In this document: piece after piece, positions 9,087 through 20,000 of the stretch
How positions within the stretch are numbered: position 1 is the first letter of the stretch
How the letters are laid out: the number at the start of each line of letters is the position of its first letter
Source: Lachnospiraceae bacterium UBA7143
GTDB taxonomy: Bacteria > Bacillota > Clostridia > Lachnospirales > Lachnospiraceae
Assembly: GCA_002491905.1 (NCBI GenBank)
Contig: DKWV01000045.1
Location: 1-64,000 of the forward strand
Length of the DNA: 64,000 nt
Reading direction: 5' to 3'
Notes under the pieces: generated by a model
What the model was told of the DNA's origin: nothing
The model's database searches: none
What the model saw: only the letters and a program-made list of their open reading frames with translations
Program-made: the position numbers and the translations under genes

Positions 9087-9947
9087 TTACGGCAAGGCTG
9101 CCTTAATTTTGGAAAGCACTTCTTCGGGAATGTACAGCCTGCCGTAGCCGCATCCTAAATCCAGCCCGGGTTTATTTGCACCGTGAAAATCGGAGCCGCC
9201 GCCTGCAAGCAGATCATACTTGTCTGCCAGTCTCTGCATGTCCCGCATATCCTGATTGCTGTAAGTGCTGTAGAAGACCTCAATACCCATAAGACCGTCC
9301 GCTTTCAGGGAGGCAGTCAGGGCATCCAGTCTGTCGTTCCCCATATGGTATAGGGGAGGATGCGCCAGAATGGGAACGCCGCCCGCCATTAAAATCAGTT
9401 CCACCGCCTGAGCGGGCGTTACTTTTTCGCGGGGGACAAAGTACTTCGTGTGGTCGCCAAGATACCTGGCGAAAGCGTCCTGCCTGCTCTTCACATAGCC
9501 GTGTGCCAGCAGATAGGAGGCATAGTGCGCTCTGGTGATAACCGAATCAGGGTACATGGCCTGCAGCTTATCAAAGGTGATGTCAATGCCTGCGGTCTGC
9601 AGATTCCGGCACATTCTGATGTTGCGGTTGATGCGGCTGTTTACGAAGCTTTCCAGCGCTTTTTGAAAGGATTCGCTGCCGTAGGAGATGTAGAGGCCTA
9701 CGATGTGCACGTCCTGCGCCTCGTATTTTGTGGAAAACTCGATTCCCGGCACCACTTCCACAGAGGGAAGGCCGCGGTTTTTCAAGGCAGCCGCATGGGA
9801 TACAGCTTCGTCCAGTCCGTCTATGGTGTCGTGGTCCGTGATGGCTACAGCGGCCAGGTTTTTCTCTATGGCATAGTCCACCAGTTCCGTCGGCGTGTAG
9901 CTGCCGTCTGACTTGGCAGTGTGGGTGTGCAGGTCGATCGCTCTCAT
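9087..9947 (-). CDS. PHP-domain phosphoesterase (RNase AM / TrpH-like)
   Basis: A 286-residue metal-dependent phosphoesterase. The N terminus has the PHP metal motif DLHTHTAKSDGSYTPTELV followed by AITDHDTIDG. Further histidines lie in ILAHPPLYH and in GGGSDFHGANK near the end. Length and motif order match the family that includes the 5'-3' exoribonuclease/3',5'-nucleotide bisphosphate phosphatase RNase AM. It starts 2 bp after the stop of the ABC-F gene, which implies co-transcription, and is followed 38 bp later by the HAD phosphatase. Confidence 0.85.
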   Translation of the reverse strand: MRAIDLHTHTAKSDGSYTPTELVDYAIEKNLAAVAITDHDTIDGLDEAVSHAAALKNRGLPSVEVVPGIEFSTKYEAQDVHIVGLYISYGSESFQKALESFVNSRINRNIRMCRNLQTAGIDITFDKLQAMYPDSVITRAHYASYLLAHGYVKSRQDAFARYLGDHTKYFVPREKVTPAQAVELILMAGGVPILAHPPLYHMGNDRLDALTASLKADGLMGIEVFYSTYSNQDMRDMQRLADKYDLLAGGGSDFHGANKPGLDLGCGYGRLYIPEEVLSKIKAALP

Positions 9948-9949
9948 GT

Positions 9950-11590
9950 TCAGTCGTCTTCTTCCTCGCTGGCGGTACTTGTGTAGACGGTGCGCTTTCT
10001 CGCCATTTCATCGCTCTCCAGATACTCGTCGTAGGTGGTGATCTTGTCAATCAGTGTGCCGTCAGGCAGGATTTCCATAATGCGGTTGGCTGTGGTCTGC
10101 ACTACCTGATGGTCGTGGCAGGAGAAAATCTCCACACCCTTAAATTTTTTCATGCCTTCGTTCAGGGCGGTAATTGCCTCCATGTCCAGATGGTTGGTAG
10201 GCTCGTCAAAGAGCAGGCAGTTTGCGCCGCTTATCATCATTTTGGAAAGCAGACACCGCACCTTCTCACCGCCGGAGAGCACTTTGACCTTTTTCACGCC
10301 GTCCTCGCCCGCGAAGAGCATACGGCCTAAGAATCCGCGCACATAGGTCACGTCCTTCACGGGAGAGTAGCCCATGAGCCAGTCGGTGATGGTGTAGTCG
10401 TTGTCGAACTCCGCCGTGTTATCCTTCGGGAAATAAGCCTGAGAGGTGGTGACACCCCACTTGTAAGTGCCTTCGTCCGGCTCCATCTCCCCGGTTAAAA
10501 TCTGCAGCAGTGTGGTTTTCGCCAGCTCGTTGCCGCCCACAAGGGCAATTTTATCGTCATGACCTACGATAAAGGAGATGTTGTCCAGCACTTTTTCGCC
10601 GTTTATGGACTTGCTTAAACCTTCCACGGTGAGCACTTCGTTGCCGATTTCCCTTTCGGGGCGGAAATCAATGTAAGGGTATTTACGGCTGGAAGGCCGG
10701 ATATCGTCCAGCTCGATCTTTTCAAGCGCGCGCTTTCTGGAAGTCGCCTGCTTGGATTTACTTGCGTTGGCGGAGAAGCGGGAGATAAATTCCTGCAGCT
10801 CCTTAATCTGTTCCTCTTTCTTTTTGTTGGCTTCCTTGCGCTGCTTGATGATCAACTGGCTGGACTCGTACCAGAAATCATAGTTGCCCGCATAGAGTTG
10901 GATCTTGCCGTAGTCGATGTCCGCCGTGTGGGTACAGACTTTGTTGAGGAAGTAACGGTCATGGGAAACCACGATTACGGTGTTCTCGAAGTTAATGAGA
11001 AACTCCTCCAGCCATGCGATGGCATCCAGATCCAGATGGTTCGTTGGCTCGTCCAGAAGCAGAATGTCGGGGTTGCCAAAGAGTGCCTTGGCAAGAAGCA
11101 CCTTGACCTTTTCGCTGCCGTTTAAGTCCGCCATCTGGCTGTAGTGCAGACTCGTGTCAACGCCAAGACCGTTTAAGAGCATGGCAGCATTGCTCTCCGC
11201 GTCCCAGCCGTCCATCTCCGCAAATTCCGCCTCCAGTTCGCTGGCGCGGATGCCGTCCTCGTCGGAGAAATCTTCCTTGGCGTAAATCGCGTCCTTCTCC
11301 TTCATGATCTGATAGAGCCGCTCATTGCCCATGATGACCGTATCCATGACCGGATAAGCGTCGTATTTAAAGTGATCCTGCTCCAGGACGGAGAGACGCT
11401 GGCCGGGAGTGATTGTCACATCGCCGTTTGTGGTCTCTAAGACGCCTGAAAGGATTTTTAAGAAGGTGGATTTTCCCGCGCCGTTTGCGCCGATCAGTCC
11501 GTAGCAGTTGCCTTCTGTGAATTTGATGTTTACGTCCTCAAAGAGGGCTTTTTTTCCTACGCGTAAGGTTACGTTGTTTGCCTGTATCAT
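9950..11590 (-). CDS. ABC-F family ATPase, YkpA/YbiT-like
   Basis: A 546-residue soluble protein with two ABC ATPase domains and no membrane part. ABC-F proteins bind the ribosome and affect translation or antibiotic resistance. Domain 1 has Walker A GANGAGKST and Walker B LLLDEPTNHLD; domain 2 has signature LSGGEKV and LLFDEPTNHLD. The other elements are altered: the first signature reads LNGSEKV and the second Walker A reads GGNELAKTT, with Ala in place of the Gly before Lys. The linker is lysine-rich (KQRKEANKKKEEQ). The ATG at 11590 has GGAGAT at the right distance; an ATG at 11602 overlaps that site. It is the first gene of a three-gene operon. Confidence 0.9.
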   Translation of the reverse strand: MIQANNVTLRVGKKALFEDVNIKFTEGNCYGLIGANGAGKSTFLKILSGVLETTNGDVTITPGQRLSVLEQDHFKYDAYPVMDTVIMGNERLYQIMKEKDAIYAKEDFSDEDGIRASELEAEFAEMDGWDAESNAAMLLNGLGVDTSLHYSQMADLNGSEKVKVLLAKALFGNPDILLLDEPTNHLDLDAIAWLEEFLINFENTVIVVSHDRYFLNKVCTHTADIDYGKIQLYAGNYDFWYESSQLIIKQRKEANKKKEEQIKELQEFISRFSANASKSKQATSRKRALEKIELDDIRPSSRKYPYIDFRPEREIGNEVLTVEGLSKSINGEKVLDNISFIVGHDDKIALVGGNELAKTTLLQILTGEMEPDEGTYKWGVTTSQAYFPKDNTAEFDNDYTITDWLMGYSPVKDVTYVRGFLGRMLFAGEDGVKKVKVLSGGEKVRCLLSKMMISGANCLLFDEPTNHLDMEAITALNEGMKKFKGVEIFSCHDHQVVQTTANRIMEILPDGTLIDKITTYDEYLESDEMARKRTVYTSTASEEEDD

Positions 11591-11805
11591 AGTAATCTCC
11601 ATATTTTTTGCATCTGTTTAAGAGTCACGTTAATTATTATACACAAAGCGTAGGTTTTTGCAATGAAAAATGTATTCCGGCATTGTCTTTTGCTATTTTG
11701 AAACTTTTCACCGATCTGATTCGTATTATTTATATATAGAAGAAACGGACATATGTGATAACGCAGATACGGTTCAAATCATCCGAAAACGGAAAGGCGG
11801 GTTTT

Positions 11806-12669
11806 ATGGGCAGCTTCTTATTTACGCCGACGACGCGGTTTTACGCGGAGGCTTTAGAGTATATGAAAAATGCAGGCGGCAAGACAGCCGGAAGAGCGGC
11901 GGACGGGCAGACTGGCGGCGCTGGGAGTGTAGCTTGGGCAGCAGGCAGTTTTGCCGGGACAGTACAGGAACAACTGGCCCGAAAGAAGCAGGAGGCAGGC
12001 GGTGTTTCCCGTGTCGGGGATCGGAATGAGCAGGCGGTGCAGGCCATGTCCGGGGATGAATACAGGCTGTACATCTATCAGAAAATCGCAGGGATACCGA
12101 TGAATCCATCCCAGAAGTGGGATGCGGTTTCGGTCAACATTTCCGAGAAAGGATTTGCGGCCATGCAGGCTGATCCTGCCTATGAGAAGTGGGTGCTCGA
12201 CACGCTGCGGCAGGATTTTTCCTATTACAATCCGTGGAGCGCCTATGCGGGCGGCAGCTACCGGGTGCATTATTTCGGGGCCACGAAGGAAGAGTACAGG
12301 GGAGAGAGTTTCCCAATGGGATTTCGCAATGGCGGAAAGCACACGGATTCCGCGAAGAAGAAGCAGAAAAGTTTCTGGGAGAAGAGAGCCGAGCGGCATA
12401 AGCTGTATATGGATCTCGCCACAAAGACATGGTTTAACCGGGAGAACGAGCGGAAGTTTCAGGAAAAGGTTGATTTCGCCAGAAAGGATGTAAGCAGCGC
12501 TGTTTTAAAGCAGCAGTCGATAGAGCGTGCCACAGGAGAAAAAGCGGAACTTGAGGTAAATCCAGCCGTCCTGTCGGAGGCGGCGACAGAGTTTGCGCAG
12601 GATTATGTATTCTTCAAGATCCCCAGTGCACTGATGAATCCGAAAGTAAAAGGCAGCGCCACGAAGTAA
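11806..12669 (+). CDS. Hypothetical protein, Lachnospiraceae-type
   Basis: A 287-residue protein that I cannot assign. It has no signal peptide or membrane segment. Residues about 15-70 are rich in Gly, Ala and Gln and look disordered. The middle (residues about 90-170) looks folded, with YRLYIYQKIAGIPMNPSQ and WDAVSVNISEKGF, then YNPWSAYAGG. The rest is charged and helical (KSFWEKRAERHKLYM). The frame can also start at a GTG at 11755, but GGCGGG precedes the ATG at 11806. It is flanked by divergent and convergent genes, so it is probably a single-gene transcript. Confidence 0.6.
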   Translation: MGSFLFTPTTRFYAEALEYMKNAGGKTAGRAADGQTGGAGSVAWAAGSFAGTVQEQLARKKQEAGGVSRVGDRNEQAVQAMSGDEYRLYIYQKIAGIPMNPSQKWDAVSVNISEKGFAAMQADPAYEKWVLDTLRQDFSYYNPWSAYAGGSYRVHYFGATKEEYRGESFPMGFRNGGKHTDSAKKKQKSFWEKRAERHKLYMDLATKTWFNRENERKFQEKVDFARKDVSSAVLKQQSIERATGEKAELEVNPAVLSEAATEFAQDYVFFKIPSALMNPKVKGSATK

Positions 12670-12705
12670 ACCGAAGGCTTTTCGAGTTTGCACTGCGAAC
12701 ATAAA

Positions 12706-14031
12706 TTATCCCGGCAGCATGACCGTGAACACGCTTCCGCCGCCGGGACGGTCGGTGACACTGACCGTCCCGTGGTGGAGTTTGACAATTTCAGAAGCGA
12801 TGGATAACCCCAGCCCGAAGTGTCCCTTGGCGCTTCGGGATTTTTCCGCCCGGTAGAAGCGGTCGAAAATCTTTTTCTTATCCTCCGGCGCGATGCCCGC
12901 ACCGGTATCCGAGACGGTCAGGTAAAAGCGGTTCTTTTTATGGGAGAGGGCCAGATCGATGCGGCCGCCTTCAGGAGTGTAGCTTATGGCATTGTGAAGC
13001 AGGATGGAGAGGAGCTGTACGATACGGCCGGAGTCTGCAGTGCAGAGGGGCAGGGATTCCTCCGGCAGAGTGACGGAGAGTGACAGTTTCTTTTCGGCTG
13101 CCAACGGTTCAAAGGCTTCATAGGTGTTGATGAGCAGCGTGTCCAGCTCCACGGGAGCCGGACGGCAGGAAAAACGCTGTGAGTCGGAGGCGCTCAGGGT
13201 GAGCATGTCATTGACTAAAGAAGTCAGAATATCTCCTTCCTGTTTGATCGTGTCGAGAAAGCGGGTCCGCTTTTCTTCATCCGCGTCCCGGCAGCATTCG
13301 GCGGAGGAGAGTATAACCGCCAGCGGCGTGCGCAGTTCATGGGAGGCAGCCGCTACAAAATCCGTCTGTTTCTTACGGCTCTCAATGACGGGCTGTAACA
13401 GTTTTCCCGTAAAGAAAAAGGAAAAAAGAGTCAGCAGAAGGACTGCGGCGATATCGATCAGAAAGAAACGCGTCCTTTGCCGCGTGATCTGTTCCTGCAA
13501 AAAATCAAGGGAGGAGAGCACCAGAATCTGCAGGGAGGAGGTCCCACGGTTCAGCTCAATGACGCTGATGTGATATTCGTGCTTCCCGCCTGTGGGATTG
13601 AAAAGGAATTCCGAATGGACACATGTGTTGTAGGGACTGTCGTTTCCTGCATCCGATTCCGTGGAAGAAGATGCATAGTCATTTTTGTAGATTTCCAGAC
13701 AGGCATCCAGCAGGCTGCGAATCTCAGAGGCTTCGGACAGATTGGTCAGGCGGTTGTACAGAAACGGAATACCGTTATCCAAAGCGTAGAAGGTATAGCC
13801 GCCCCGGGCTTCCATTTTGGAAAGCCATTCCATAGAGATTACGGACTGCTGCTCCAGACTGGTAGAGATCGTGTTGATATCGTTCTGGAAAGAACGGAAC
13901 TGGTTTTCATACAGCTCCTTTTCCGAGAGATACAGATAGAGCAGGGACATCACGATCAGGATGGCGGTGGTGATACCGGCGCAGAGCGCGGTCAGATACA
14001 AGTGTACTTTTCGGAACATGCTTTTCCTCAT
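12706..14031 (-). CDS. Membrane sensor histidine kinase of an OmpR-type system
   Basis: A 441-residue kinase. Two membrane segments, at about residues 10-33 and 185-205, enclose an extracellular region of some 150 residues. The HisKA motif is AASHELRTPLAV near residue 230, the N box is LLHNAISYTPEGG, and the G boxes are DTGAGIAPEDK and GHFGLGLSI. This is a classical HPK1-type kinase. It follows its response regulator on the minus strand after 50 bp. The ligand is unknown. The promoter in front of the regulator carries repeats also found before two lipoprotein genes 8-10 kb away, so those are likely targets. Confidence 0.9.
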   Translation of the reverse strand: MRKSMFRKVHLYLTALCAGITTAILIVMSLLYLYLSEKELYENQFRSFQNDINTISTSLEQQSVISMEWLSKMEARGGYTFYALDNGIPFLYNRLTNLSEASEIRSLLDACLEIYKNDYASSSTESDAGNDSPYNTCVHSEFLFNPTGGKHEYHISVIELNRGTSSLQILVLSSLDFLQEQITRQRTRFFLIDIAAVLLLTLFSFFFTGKLLQPVIESRKKQTDFVAAASHELRTPLAVILSSAECCRDADEEKRTRFLDTIKQEGDILTSLVNDMLTLSASDSQRFSCRPAPVELDTLLINTYEAFEPLAAEKKLSLSVTLPEESLPLCTADSGRIVQLLSILLHNAISYTPEGGRIDLALSHKKNRFYLTVSDTGAGIAPEDKKKIFDRFYRAEKSRSAKGHFGLGLSIASEIVKLHHGTVSVTDRPGGGSVFTVMLPG

Positions 14032-14081
14032 TTCAGATCCACATATTGGATAACGGGTTTATGTCTGCGGACTGGTAAATG

Positions 14082-14759
14082 TTAAGAGAGTCCTGTCATA
14101 GAGTAACCCACGCCCCGGACGGTTTTCAGGGTAAGGCTGCTTCCAACGGCTTTCAGTCTCCTGCGCAGAAAATGGATATAGTTGTCCAGGTTGCCCTCCT
14201 CCACATTGCTGTCAGGTCCCCAGACCTTTAAGAGCAGATGGTTTCTGGACAGGGTGGCACCGCCGCTTTTCAAAAAAGTTTCCAGAAGAGCGGCTTCCCG
14301 TTTGGAGAGCGTACAGCTCCCGAAAGACCCGGTGAGCCGGCTCTCAGAGGGCAGCCAGGTGACATCCGCAAAGGTGAGTGTCTCTTCGTCCACAATGCGG
14401 CGCGGCCTTCTGGCCACACAGCGGATTCTGGCCAGAAGCTCTTCCAGGGCAAAGGGTTTTACCAGATAATCGTCTGCCCCCAGATCCAGGCCTTCCACCT
14501 TATCGGAGAGGGCGCCGAGAGCGGTAATTAAAATCACAGGCGTGGAGATGCCCTTTTTCCGCAGGGAGGCAAGCACATCCGTACCTTCCATGCAGGGCAG
14601 CATACGGTCTAAGAGAATGACATCATAAATATTCTGTTCCCCATAAAAGAGAGCATCCTCCCCGTCGAAGCAGGCGTCCACGGCAAAGCCGGCTTTTGTC
14701 AGTCCGTAGACGAGTGTTTCATTCAGTTTTTCATCATCTTCCGCAAGCAGTATTCTCAT
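14082..14759 (-). CDS. OmpR-family response regulator
   Basis: A 225-residue regulator. The receiver domain starts MRILLAEDDEKLNETL, with the phosphorylated Asp in YDVILLDRMLP and the Lys in DDYLVKPF. The C-terminal winged helix (about 130-225) ends in LKTVRGVGYSM, typical of OmpR/PhoB. Such proteins bind pairs of direct repeats with a 10-11 bp period. Such repeats are present in its own upstream region (14794-14814) and before the lipoprotein genes at 23349 and 24041, at the same distance from the -10 box. The partner kinase lies directly downstream. Confidence 0.92.
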   Translation of the reverse strand: MRILLAEDDEKLNETLVYGLTKAGFAVDACFDGEDALFYGEQNIYDVILLDRMLPCMEGTDVLASLRKKGISTPVILITALGALSDKVEGLDLGADDYLVKPFALEELLARIRCVARRPRRIVDEETLTFADVTWLPSESRLTGSFGSCTLSKREAALLETFLKSGGATLSRNHLLLKVWGPDSNVEEGNLDNYIHFLRRRLKAVGSSLTLKTVRGVGYSMTGLS

Positions 14760-14780
14760 GATTTTTCTTCCTTTTTATAT

Positions 14781-14814
14781 ATCTTACCACATAATTCTTT
14801 AAAAAATCTCTAAG
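14781..14814 (-). promoter_or_regulatory. Promoter with tandem 10-bp repeats before the response regulator
   Basis: On the minus strand the order is CTTAGAGATT (14814-14805), TTTTAAAGAAT (14804-14794), seven bases, then a -10-like TAAGAT (14786-14781). The second unit starts 18 bases before the -10 box. The same order and distance occur at 23239-23282 and 23982-24025. No good -35 box is present, as expected when an activator of the OmpR class replaces it. Autoregulation by the downstream system is an inference. Confidence 0.55.
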
Positions 14815-14865
14815 CTCTTTTCTTTTTGGGGATTAGATTGTATAATCATTCTGGGAGGAGAGGCA

Positions 14866-16947
14866 GTGAAAGCATACAGAGATAAATCGAACTTTACAAT
14901 CAGTTTCGACGAGCACACGTTACCCATTATTGAGCAGATTTCAGAGGGCATGCCCGGCGGCTTTTTTATTTACCATGCCGACGGGGAGGAGGAGCTGATC
15001 TATATAAATGATGCCATGCTGCGGATCTTCGGCTGCGATACAAGAGAGGAGTTCCGCAATCTGACCGGATACACCTTTAAGGGGATTGTCCACCCGGACG
15101 ACCTTGACGAGGTGGAGGCAAGCATCAAATCCCAGATTGCACAAAACGGAGAGGATCTGGATTATGTGGAATACCGGATTATCCGAAAGGACGGCACGGT
15201 GCGATGGGTGGAGGATTATGGACATTTTTTGCATACAGAGACTTACGGGGATCTCTTCTATGTCTTTATAGAGGACGCAACGGAGCGGATGCAGAGAAGG
15301 ATGGCGGAGCTTGAGCGGGTGAACGATGCGCTTTATACGGCGCATCTGCGCGAGGATTATTACAAGAGGGCGCTGCTTCACAATGCGGTTTCCTTTGTGG
15401 AGATTAATCTGACGAGGGATGAGTTTATATCAGCCTCCGTATTGAATGAGGAGGGGAGGGTACAGAACCTCTTCACATACATGGGGATAACTCCTTTTGA
15501 AAAGTATTCCGACTTTACCCAGTTCTGGGCGGATTTTACGGAAGCCAGAGAACTGGAGGAGTACAGCCGGTTTTTTAATATAGAGAGGTTGATTGGCTGT
15601 TATGAAAACGGAGAGCGGGAGCAGATCTATGACAGCTGGGTGACGGATATGTACGGCAGGCAGAGGCTTTCCCACTATCTGTTTTTCCTAGAGAAGAACG
15701 AGCATACGGGTGATGTGATCGCGCTTTCCGTAGCAAGGGACATCACGGAGCAGGTGGAGCGGCAGTCGCTTTTAAAGTCAGCGCTGCGGCAGGCGGAAAC
15801 AGAGCGGCTTGCGAGGAACACCTTTTTTGCCAATATGTCCCACGATATTCGGACGCCGTTAAATGCTATCATTGGATATGCGGAGCTTTTGAAAGGCTGT
15901 GTCGGTGACCCGGGGAAAGTGGGCGAATGCATAGAGAAAATCCATATTTCGGGCGAAGAACTGCTGGCTGTCTTTGACGAGTTCTTGAAGGATAATTTGA
16001 ATGAACCCGCGAGGGCGGAGCTTACGGAGCGGGAATATCATCTGGGTGAGCTGCTGAGGGAGGTGGAGAAGAGCGCCCAGAGGCCGATTAAAGCGAAGAA
16101 TATCAACTTTCGGATAGAAAAATCGATCACCCACTTTTCGGTGGAGGTTGACTATATCAGGCTGCGGGAAATCTTAAACCAGCTTATAGACAATGCCATT
16201 AAATATACACAGGCGCAAGGGAAAGTGAGCCTGACCGTCAGGGAGAGCGCAAGCGATATCAAAGGGCGGGGTATGTACCGCTTCATTGTCGAGGATAACG
16301 GCTGCGGGATCCCGGAGGATCAGATGGAGGCGATATTTCGTCCTGCCAAGCGGGAAAAAAATGCGATCTATAACGGCATGCCGGGTGCAGGCCTTGCGGT
16401 GGTAAAAAACTATGCCGAGACAATGGGCGGCACCATCAGCGTGGAGAGCCGGGTCGGAGAGGGCAGTGTCTTTACCGTGAGTCTTCCTATCAAATATCCT
16501 GTGAGCGTGTCCTTTATGGAGCATGAGAGCGCTGCGGCCAATCAGCAGGGTGCGGGAGAGGAGAAGAGAAGTATTTTGTTGGTGGAGGATAACGGAATCA
16601 ACCGGGAAATCGAGGAGGAGCTTCTCAAGAATCTGGGTTACCGCGTGGAGACGGCCTGCGACGGTATGAGTGCCTATGAGATGCTGAAGTCGGCTGAACC
16701 CGGGAGGTACGCGCTGGTGCTGATGGACATACAGATGCCTGGCATGGACGGCTATGAGACGGCCCGGGCAATTCGCAGGCTGGAGCAGGAGAGCGTCTGC
16801 GGGATACCGATTGTCGCGCTTTCTTCGGACGCTATGGAGGAGGACCGCAGGAAGTCTTTGCAGGCGGGTATGAATGCACACGTCTCGAAGCCTATCGATA
16901 TCGATGCGCTGCAGGAGCTGATCGACGGGATTCTGGGAGAGAACTAG
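14866..16947 (+). CDS. PAS-domain hybrid histidine kinase without membrane segments
   Basis: A 693-residue cytoplasmic hybrid kinase starting at GTG with GGGAGGAG upstream. Residues about 25-150 form a PAS domain (GGFFIYHADGEEELIYIND, then DYVEYRIIRKDGTVRWVEDYGHF). A second PAS-like region follows at about 165-300. HisKA has NMSHDIRTPLNA with His326. The ATPase domain has QLIDNAIKY and DNGCGIPEDQ, but the second G box reads GMPGAGLAVV and is weakened. The C-terminal receiver has Asp621 in LVLMDIQMPGMDG. No DNA-binding output is attached. The similar 1134-residue kinase begins 63 bp downstream. Confidence 0.88.
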   Translation: MKAYRDKSNFTISFDEHTLPIIEQISEGMPGGFFIYHADGEEELIYINDAMLRIFGCDTREEFRNLTGYTFKGIVHPDDLDEVEASIKSQIAQNGEDLDYVEYRIIRKDGTVRWVEDYGHFLHTETYGDLFYVFIEDATERMQRRMAELERVNDALYTAHLREDYYKRALLHNAVSFVEINLTRDEFISASVLNEEGRVQNLFTYMGITPFEKYSDFTQFWADFTEARELEEYSRFFNIERLIGCYENGEREQIYDSWVTDMYGRQRLSHYLFFLEKNEHTGDVIALSVARDITEQVERQSLLKSALRQAETERLARNTFFANMSHDIRTPLNAIIGYAELLKGCVGDPGKVGECIEKIHISGEELLAVFDEFLKDNLNEPARAELTEREYHLGELLREVEKSAQRPIKAKNINFRIEKSITHFSVEVDYIRLREILNQLIDNAIKYTQAQGKVSLTVRESASDIKGRGMYRFIVEDNGCGIPEDQMEAIFRPAKREKNAIYNGMPGAGLAVVKNYAETMGGTISVESRVGEGSVFTVSLPIKYPVSVSFMEHESAAANQQGAGEEKRSILLVEDNGINREIEEELLKNLGYRVETACDGMSAYEMLKSAEPGRYALVLMDIQMPGMDGYETARAIRRLEQESVCGIPIVALSSDAMEEDRRKSLQAGMNAHVSKPIDIDALQELIDGILGEN

Positions 16948-17010
16948 TATAAATTAGTATAAATATAGAAGGCACAGGATGCCAAATATGCTTTGGAGAG
17001 GTATTGGAAT

Positions 17011-20000
17011 ATGCGTGGAAAAAAAGTTTTACAGTTGATGGGTTTATCCCTTCCATTGGTCCTGATCGTATTTCTTTTGTTTAATGCGTATACGGTGCAG
17101 AATCAGGCAAGGATCACGGAACAGAATAAAAATTACGCGGAGGATGCCATGAGCCAGAAGGTGAAACATATTGCCGGCGAGCTGGATAGCGGGAGGCGCA
17201 TTATCAACGCCTACGCGTACTTTTTAAACGATTCTCTGACGGGGAATATGGTTCAGCCGCAGACCCTTGCGGGAATAGAGAAAAATTCTATATTTGATAC
17301 CGTCCGGTTTACGGACGCGGGGGGCGTTACCCATGCTTCGGACGGCAGGACCGCCGATTCCTCCAACCGGGATTATTACGCGCGGGGGATGGCGGGCGAG
17401 AGCGGCATTTCCGCTGTTTTCGACGATCGTTTCACCGATGAGGGGACAAGGCTTATCTTTTATGCGCCGGTGCGGATGGACGGGGAGATCGTCGGGATCA
17501 TACGCGGCTCCTATGTGGCGGAGCAGTATCTGAAGGAGATCCTCCACACCACCTATTTTGGGGAGCCTTCCACGATCTGGCTGTGCAGGTCTGACGGCAG
17601 GGTGCTAGCCAACTCCGACGGCGTGGAGTACGGAGAGGGGCATGTGCTGGATATTCTGCAGAGTTCCGGCCTGATTGGCGCTGGAACGGTGGAAGCGGCT
17701 AAGGCTGTGTTTGAAAACGGCGGCGAGGGCGCCTTTATCTGTGATGAGAGCAGTGAGACGGACAATCTCTGTGTGTCTTATGTTCCCGGCTACGACTATG
17801 TCATGGTGCAGATCTTTCCATCCAGCGTCACCCAGAAAATGATACAGGGCGCAAACGCGGCGGGCGTCCGTCTGGAGATCGCGCTGCTTGTTCTCTTTGC
17901 CGTCTATCTCCTGTTTACCATTGTGCGGGCGGCCAAGGAGAGGAAAAAGCTGGAGGCGGAAAACAGCCGGATCAACTATGTGCTGCAGGGATTAAACACG
18001 TTGTTTTCCTCAAGGTATCTGACGGTAGATCTGGAGACGGGCGTCTACACTTATACTGGCGGGGTAAATCTGCAGGATAACCAGCTTGTGAGAGAGGGAG
18101 ATTACGAAAATGTGCTTGAAAACCACAGCATGGAGATTATAGGGGAGGAAGCGCAGGAGGATTTCCGGCAGACTTTGAAGGTGGATTCTGTGATAGAAAA
18201 TCTTTCCGGGCAGGATACCTTTACCTATGAGTGCCATGTGATGCGGGACGGAAAAGAGGAGTGGGAGCAGCTGATCACGGTCTGTCTGGAGCGGAATGAG
18301 GGCAGGGCGAGCAAGATTCTCTATGTCCGCCAGAATATCACGGAGATGAAACAGCGCGAGCAGAGAAGACAGAAAGAGCTGGCTGTGATGAACCGTAAGG
18401 AGCGGCAGTACAGGATTGCAATCACCTCGAATGCGTTCAGCACCTTTGAGTTGAATCTGACCAGGGATCGGATTGAGCAGGATGTGATCAGCACAAGAAG
18501 CGGTCAGCCCATTTCCCTGCTGGAAAAGGTGGGGCTGCAGGCGCCGTGCCGCGCGTCGGAATGCTTTGAAAAATGGGGACAGTTTGTTCTTCCGGAGTCC
18601 AGGGAAGACTACGTCAATATCGTGGATGTCGACTATCTGAAAAGCAGTTTTGAGCAGGGAGAAGCGGAAGTGGATGTGGACTATTGGAGCAGGGCGGAAG
18701 GCAAGGAGGGCCGGATGTGCGTGCGCCAGTCCTTCTTTATGACAAAGGACGATATGACGGATGATGTCATTGTCATGGTGGTCTCCAAGGACATTACGGA
18801 CCAGGTGATCAAGCAGAAGGAGCAGACGGAGGCGCTGCAGGATGCCCTGATGCATGCAAGGCAGGCCAATGAGGCGAAAACCACTTTCCTCTCCAATATG
18901 AGCCATGATATCCGCACGCCCATGAATGCCATTATCGGTTTCGCCACGATTGCGGCCAGCCGTATTGACAATAAGGAGCAGGTGAGTGAATGTCTGCAGA
19001 AGGTGCTCTCCTCCAGCAATCATCTGCTGAGCCTGATCAACGATATCCTTGATATGAGCCGCATCGAGAGCGGCAAAATGCAGATCCATGAACAGGAGTG
19101 CAATATTTCCGAGCTGATGCACAATCTGGTCAATATCATCCAGCCACAGGTGAAGGCGAAGCAGCTTGAGCTTTTCATCGATACTTTCGAGGTGGTAAAC
19201 GAGGATGTGATTACCGATCCGCTGAAGCTGAACCAGATTTTTATCAACCTGATGAGCAATGCGGTGAAGTACACGCCGGCAGGCGGAATGATAACCTTCC
19301 GTATCATGCAGCACACCACTTTCAAGCACGGGTATGGCGATTATGTTTTCATCATCAAGGATAACGGAATCGGCATGTCGGAGGAATTTGTGAAACGTGT
19401 GTTTGAGCCTTTCGAGAGAGAGTCGACGGCCACCAGGAGCGGTATTCAGGGGACGGGTCTCGGTATGGCCATCACCAAGAATATTGTGGAGATGATGAAC
19501 GGTACGGTGACGGTTGAGAGTGAAGTGGGGAAGGGCAGTACCTTTACCGTGAACCTTACCCTGAAACTGCAGGATGTGGAAAAGAACGCGGAGCAGCTTA
19601 AAGAGCTGGAGGGTCTGCGGGCATTGGTGGTGGATGACGATCTCAACGTCTGTGACAGTGTGAGCAAGATGTTAAAGTCTATCGGTCTGCGGGCGGAGTG
19701 GACCACCTCTGGACGCGAGGCGGTGTACCGCGCAAAGGTAGCCCACGAGGACGGGGATTTTTATCATACGTACATCATTGACTGGCAGATGCCGGAGACA
19801 AGCGGCATAGAGACTGCAAGAAAGATCCGCAGCGTTGTCGGTGAGGAGTCGCCGATCATTATTCTGACGGCATATGACTGGTCGGATATCGAGGAGGAGG
19901 CAAAGGCGGCAGGGGTGACGGCCTTCTGTGCAAAACCGCTTTTTATGTCAGACTTAAAAGCCGCGCTGCTTTCGGCAAACAGCAGGGATGTCAAAGAGGA

